From Amphimedon queenslandica (lineage: Eukaryota; Porifera; Demospongiae; Haplosclerida; Niphatidae): a DNA stretch of 37,209 bases. Of the stretch, positions 33,601 through 37,209 are shown in pieces (the first letter of the stretch is position 1; each line of letters begins with the position of its first letter). The position numbers and the translations under genes were made by a program. The stretch lies in contig NW_003546711.1 in NCBI RefSeq assembly GCF_000090795.2, forward strand, positions 38,989 to 76,197, given 5' to 3'. The notes below the pieces were generated by a model. It was not told the DNA's origin. It worked only from the letters and a program-made list of their open reading frames with translations, and did not search any database.

Positions 33601-36457
33601 TCCCACTCTTGTAGATGGTATTCTCTGACTTATTTGTGTCCATTTCATTTTTTGTATGTTTTTTTGCTTGTAGTAATATTTTTTGTTTTTTTGCAGCATG
33701 TCACTTATCTTTTTAGTATAATTTTTTAGCATTCATTTTCTTCTTATAATAGTAATAATAACATTATTATTGTTATCATTATTATTATAAAACAAATTTA
33801 ATGGTGACAAAAAGACACAAAACAGACAAAAAGGGGACAAAAAGGGAGGGTTGGCCCTGTACAAAAGAAGAAAAAACAAAAAAACCAAACATATAATTAA
33901 TATTATTATCATTATGATTATTGAGATAGATGAATTTGTAAATGATCAAAATATAGTATAGACAAGTATAGATATATGCAATAAATTAAGACCTAACTTA
34001 AATTAACTTCCACCTATTGAAGTGCATAATGGTCTAAACACAGACTCTTCACAAGCACTCTTATGTCACATGTCACCTGGTCTAGGGTGAGTTGTCTCCT
34101 CGCACCTGCTCTAGGCTGATGTGAGTGAGATTCAGCAGTTCACCCACTGACTACTGATTACTGAGCTTAACATCAGCTATGTTTCATGCAGTCAAGAGAC
34201 AAGTTGTTTAAAAGCTCTATTGTGGCTGTACCCCCAAGTTCAACATGGATGGCAAAGTGGATGAACCATGCAGTAATTTGTTTTTTACTTTATCATCATT
34301 ATTACTCAACTAATTATTATTGTTCATTCCATATATCTCTTGTAATTATTATACTATTTTAATTTCCAATCATTATTCAGCTAATTATTATTATTACTTA
34401 TTCATTCCACCAATCATTCATATGATCATTGTCTCTTAAAATTTTATTATTACTGTTATTACTCATCCAGAATTATTACTTATTCTAGGGTATCAGCAGG
34501 GCTTGCAAGCAACCCTTCAATAATGATGTATTCCAATTGCATTTTCTGATTTCACATGTACTATACTCTTTGGTTTCAATATTGTAAAATTTTTATCAAA
34601 TTAAATTAAATTAAATTAATCTTTATTCTCTTCCTCAACAATACTCAAAACCACAATTATCATATACTATTGCTTTGGTAAGGCTCTCTTCAGAATTCTT
34701 CCATTACCGTACAGTGGGAAATTTTGGAGGGGTTAAGTTTGGCAAATTGCTAAATTTTGGTGATTGGCAGGTTTTAATTTGGCAAATTAGTGGCCACGTA
34801 CCATTGAGCATGCATATAATGGCTCAAAATGGCGGGTTTTATTTTGGCAAATGGCTATCAAAGCACCAAATTTGCCAAATTTAATTCCCTCCAAAAATTT
34901 CCCGCTATACGGTATATTTTTACTATTATTGCCACAAAATGATAGTAGCCATTACTATTAGCACATTTACAATTATCATTGCAACAACCAAGGTGACTAC
35001 TAATTTTGTTATTACAGCTACAAAACTAGGTTGTTGCAATGATAATTGCAAAGGTGCTAATAGTAATGGGTTACTTACCAGTTACAGTAGAAGTAACAAT
35101 ATTAGCTTCATTGACTTGAAAGATCCAAAGTCCTGCTACATCTACATTGCTGGTAGTTTCAATATTGACAACTGCTGGTGTCCTTGAGCCTTGTACAGCA
35201 AAATATGTAGAGTTTTGTCCTCCAGAATTAAAACCAACATAAGCCTCTGTTCCACCAAAGCCATCATTGCCTCCACTTGCATCACCAGTCACCCAATTTA
35301 TACCATTATCAAGATAAAGGAATATGACATAGGAACGGCTCCCATCAGTAGCCAGAACACATTGGAATGTATTAAGCTATATGTTAAGTGAAAGAAATTA
35401 TGCAGAATTCATTATGACATTATACTTTGTCACTTTGTCTACTATAATATCCAACTCTGTACCATGTCACTATTACAACAGATGTAGCTGTAAATGAAGG
35501 CTGCCCTGGAAATGCTAGTAGCACATCCCGAGCCACTTTGTTTACAATGGCACTAGTACTAGTTTCTCTGTAATAGACTGTTCCAGCTCCACTGCGTGTA
35601 TCTACATCAGCCCAGAATGGAGCAATGAGTGTTTGAGGTAAAGGAAATGGCTGAGATGTGAATGCTGAAACTGCCTCATTAAATGAAAGAAGACCATTGT
35701 TGTTTATCTATAGTGGGTATAAATACATGTATAGAGTAAGAGTAAATTTCATTTACATAGTAGACTAGAGGGAGATATGTAAAATCAACTGTTACTATTA
35801 TACTGATAATAGATTGTGCAGTAAGGTGTTGAGCTATTTTTACTAGTGTTGACTGTTGTTGTGAATGCTCAAGTGACTTTTGATGTGTGATTTATGATAA
35901 ATTTTGGATAGAATCTTTCCATTTCTCTTCATGTTTTAGTGCTTTTAAGCATAAATCTACAGGAGATTGCATGAACCCTTGCAACTAGGTTTTAATGGGT
36001 CATTCTTGATTGATGTTACTTCCTTATAGGAAAGGTAAGTCAGATTTCCAATTTTACATAGATAGTGCAATTTCAAGTAATTCTCATTTTTAATACAAAG
36101 GCCAACCCATTTCCTATTTTAATATCTATATGGCTTATGAGACTAGAGGCTATGCTCAACTTTGTCTAATCTAGATCTAGTTTCACAATAATTGTATTTA
36201 TTCTACTTACAAAGACAGTACTATAACTTTGGTTATAAAATATAAAGCTATTTGAAAGACTTAAGGATGTGGACGAATCATCATTATTAGTAAAAGCACT
36301 TTCAGATCCTCCAATTCCAAATGAATAGAAACTTGATATAGGGACACAAAAACCTGCAAATAATAATAAGTTAGCTCTATTAGTATAACAGAAAATACTA
36401 ACAGCTTTCAAGTGACAGCAACAAAAACAGCAGCAGATAAGGATAACTCTGATCCAT
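21218..36457 (-). CDS. Giant NIDO / 23x sushi (CCP) / 14x FN3 transmembrane receptor-like protein
   Basis: Forty-nine inferred coding exons, all GT-AG, adding to 9,423 nt: 3,140 residues plus stop with no frame break. ATG at 36457-36455 opens a signal peptide ([18 protein letters not shown]). Then NIDO domain (36353-35079), 23 CCP domains (32765-27269), 14 fibronectin-III domains (27221 to about 21870), one transmembrane helix and an about 110-residue cytoplasmic tail ending REVNL at 21218. The mix of NIDO, sushi and FN3 recalls SNED1-type proteins but there is no EGF domain and it is membrane-anchored. Likely a cell-surface adhesion or recognition receptor; that role is inferred. The domain-per-exon structure, homogenised CCP exons and dense N-glycosylation sequons are unusual. 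It sits between two copies of an unrelated gene end. Gene prediction could split it, since introns between some FN3 exons are also open. Confidence 0.85.
21733..27221 (-). other. Fourteen fibronectin-III domains and transmembrane helix
   Basis: Twelve domains are single exons: 27221-26934, 26881-26597, 26551-26270, 26225-25935, 25875-25594, 25542-25255, 25203-24925, 24772-24497, 24451-24173, 24124-23819, 23418-23170, 23114-22737. Two are split: 22683-22495 with 22446-22345; 22284-22145 with 22098-22024 and 21962-21733. Typical strands are seen: '[20 protein letters not shown]', '[20 protein letters not shown]', '[18 protein letters not shown]'. Nearly all keep the W in strand B, the Tyr corner and a GPxS/T motif near the end. 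The domain in 23418-23170 is degenerate and has extra cysteines. Exon 21962-21733 carries the transmembrane helix ([20 protein letters not shown], then IGLICCLC) followed by a basic stop-transfer ARMRQKKRE. Confidence 0.88.
23490..23693. mobile_element. MITE in an FN3 intron
   Basis: About 204 bp with long ends: TACCATAGGGCACCTTTGTT and complement of TACCATAGGGTGCCTTTTTT, pairing continues over about 45 bases (GAGGGCTATA). It lies between FN3 exons 23819-24124 and 23170-23418. Confidence 0.8.
27269..32765 (-). repeat. Array of 23 CCP (sushi) exons
   Basis: One domain per exon, all phase 1-1. From the N-terminal side: 32589-32765, 32364-32540, 32139-32315, 31914-32090, 31687-31863, 31457-31633, 31227-31403, 31001-31177, 30775-30951, 30545-30721 (ten of type A, 177 nt); 30302-30493 (B, 192 nt); 30068-30244, 29842-30018, 29612-29788 (A); 29369-29560 (B); 28938-29114 (A); 28690-28881 (B); 28456-28632 (A); 28213-28404 (B); 27983-28159, 27751-27927 (A); 27505-27696 (B); 27269-27454 (B-like, 186 nt). 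Each has the four CCP cysteines and the Trp: NCSEL..., [23 protein letters not shown] exons carry five more residues (NAFGGLSVS region). Introns are 44-58 bp except one with a MITE insertion. Type A domains have four N-glycosylation sequons each. CCP modules bind proteins and glycans, as in complement regulators and selectins. Confidence 0.92.
29145..29351. mobile_element. MITE inside a CCP-array intron
   Basis: About 207 bp, ends TACCATATAGCACTTTATTT and complement of TACAGTATGGCGCTTTAATT. It lengthens the intron between CCP exons 29369-29560 and 28938-29114 to 254 bp; splice sites are intact. Confidence 0.8.
32766..34704. other. Large intron between NIDO and CCP array
   Basis: AT-rich intron (32766-35078 in all). 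It holds many short ATT/AAT runs (32925-32985, 33740-33790, 34300-34470), a C/T-rich tract at 33150-33190 and a (TAAAT)n stretch near 34598-34620. No exon-like stretch seen. It is over 40 times longer than the other introns in the CCP region. Confidence 0.45.
34705..34914. mobile_element. MITE in the NIDO-CCP intron
   Basis: About 210 bp with ends TACCGTACAGTGGGAAATTT and complement of TACCGTATAGCGGGAAATTT; TA at both borders. Interior repeats TTTGGCAAAT and GGCGGGTTTTATTTTGGC. Similar in size and end design to 29145-29351 and 23490-23693. Confidence 0.8.
34949..35069. repeat. 41-bp inverted repeat next to a splice donor
   Basis: Arms 34949-34989 and 35029-35069 are complementary with two mismatches, loop 39 bases. 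The outer arm begins nine bases inside the intron whose donor (GTAAGT) is at 35078-35073, just after the last NIDO exon. In RNA the stem would place itself at the 5' splice site of the intron leading into the CCP array. Confidence 0.85.
35079..36353 (-). other. NIDO domain, three exons
   Basis: Exons 36353-36211, 35707-35426, 35376-35079. Signatures: [21 protein letters not shown] (the NIDO 'vyVnxNGlisF' strand), [78 protein letters not shown] is an extracellular module of nidogen, SNED1, alpha-tectorin and mucin-4 type proteins. The last exon ends in phase 1, ready to join any CCP exon. Confidence 0.85.
35708..36210. other. Intron between NIDO exons 1 and 2
   Basis: Five hundred bases of AT-rich sequence, nothing recognised. 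Confidence 0.4.
36403..36457 (-). other. Signal-peptide exon of the receptor
   Basis: ATG followed by a short polar start and a Leu-rich core ([10 protein letters not shown]), then AGC T|GTTAGT, phase 1. It joins [12 protein letters not shown] of the next exon. The start choice rests on this being the only hydrophobic leader in phase upstream of the NIDO exon. Confidence 0.75.
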
Positions 36458-36912
36458 TTTGCAGAATGCCGGGCTTTTTCCCATCGATTGAAACTTGAGC
36501 CACACCCACAATGCTTTATTCAGTGCACTGCAGCTTTAATATTTACAGCATGGATATATAAAAATAGTTTACAGCTAACATTTTTGTTGTGATATTAATA
36601 ACACATTAGTTTTAACTTGCTATATATGATAAAAATGATCATGATGTAGAATAAATCAGCTACACTACTCTCAGAATTTCTACAATCCTTTGCAAGGAGT
36701 AAACTAAAATGTCAAACCAGTAAAAAAAACAAAAAGTCATCAAGTGTGAGAAGCTAGCTCCTTCTATGAAGGCTTTGTGCCATCATTAAATGTTAGATCA
36801 TACAGCCTGCATTGGATAAATTTAATCTAATCAAAAGATACACACTACCATTAATAAAAATTTACTACCAAAAATTAAAGAACATATCAGCAATGACTAG
36901 ATCTAGGTCACA
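36458..36912. other. Spacer: 5' flank of the receptor gene and 3' flank of the paralogue
   Basis: Contains the upstream region of the receptor gene and, from about 36756, the duplicated 3' UTR of the paralogous gene (GAGAAGCTAGCTCC, GGATAAATTTAATCTA, AGGTCACATTAA), matching 14237-14390. ATTAAA on the minus strand at 36821-36826 is a possible polyA signal. Confidence 0.5.
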
Positions 36913-37209
36913 TTAATAATTATTGGAGCTATTGTAGTCACACAACCTTTTCACCAGTGCCTTGATTTTGCCATCTTTTGTGCTGCTCCATTTATTCAGT
37001 TTTGCTGCAAGCTCAGCCTTTGTTGCTGAACTATTTGGCACATTTGATAAATCTTGTGTTATCCAGTTAGTTAGTTGATTGAGGACATTCAACCAAGGTG
37101 GTAGTGACTCCTTGTAATCAGCATTAAAGCATTTCTTGAATAAATCAGTCAGCATTTCTTGGTCACAACATGCTACTAATTCTTTTGTAACAAAAATGAC
37201 ATCATCAAA
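36913..37209 (-). CDS. Second copy of the 746-aa gene, last exon only (window edge)
   Basis: Nearly the same sequence as the last exon 14392-14684: MLTDLFKKCFNADYKES, LPPWLNVLNQLTNWI, TQDLSNVPNSSATKAELAAK. It diverges at the very C-terminus (KRLCDYNSSNNY against KTLHKFIQ) and has its own stop at 36913-36915. Upstream exons lie beyond 37209. Same strand as the first copy. It presumably encodes the C-terminal helical domain of a paralogue with the same COR-like core; only this part is visible. Confidence 0.78.
   Translation of the reverse strand, partial: FDDVIFVTKELVACCDQEMLTDLFKKCFNADYKESLPPWLNVLNQLTNWITQDLSNVPNSSATKAELAAKLNKWSSTKDGKIKALVKRLCDYNSSNNY

Noticed and set aside
34939..35187. Plus-strand open frame of 82 codons
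   Set aside because: Runs over the intronic inverted repeat and the NIDO exon in antisense; Thr/Ile-rich low complexity.

Overview
The window looks like nuclear DNA of an early-branching animal, most likely a demosponge such as Amphimedon. It is AT-rich. Genes are split by many very short GT-AG introns, often about 50 bp. Families present are typical of animals: a metazoan-type chitin synthase, an ankyrin-repeat protein, and a NIDO/sushi/fibronectin-III receptor. Intergenic DNA and introns are full of small terminal-inverted-repeat elements. The species name is inference; the splice structure and domains are read from the sequence.

Layout: (1) 1-1938, plus strand: 3' part of an ankyrin-repeat gene (ANKRD55/inversin-like), followed by a polyA signal. 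(2) 3717-8771, minus strand: a complete nine-exon chitin synthase with two SAM domains, carrying one in-frame TGA in the catalytic core. (3) 8772-14390: long repeat-rich gap with a roughly 578-bp tandem repeat, TIR elements and palindromes, and possibly exons of an unrecognised plus-strand transcript. (4) 14392-16837, minus strand: a 746-aa protein with a COR-like core and an unrecognised helical C-terminal domain. (5) 16838-21217: gap with hAT-like, nested and other TIR elements. (6) 21218-36457, minus strand: one very large gene of 49 inferred coding exons (9,423 nt, 3,140 aa). It encodes signal peptide, NIDO domain, 23 sushi/CCP domains, 14 FN3 domains, one transmembrane helix and a tyrosine-motif tail. 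(7) 36913-37209, minus strand: the 3' end of a second copy of gene 4, cut by the window edge.

The large receptor-like gene is the main interest. Each of its 23 CCP domains is one symmetrical phase-1 exon of 177, 192 or 186 nt. These exons and their introns are nearly identical and include a 933-bp four-domain block duplicated without net indels. This predicts copy-number variation between individuals and possible alternative exon use. A 41-bp inverted repeat starts nine bases inside the intron that precedes the CCP array. The gene lies between two near-identical copies of the C-terminal exon of the COR-like gene, so the whole interval is a young segmental-duplication neighbourhood. The roles suggested here (adhesion, self/non-self or microbe recognition) are inference from domain content.

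Three reading-frame breaks are seen: TGA in the chitin synthase, and TAG plus a one-base splice-phase mismatch in the ankyrin gene. Each could be an assembly error, a null allele, pseudogenisation or recoding; sequence alone does not decide.
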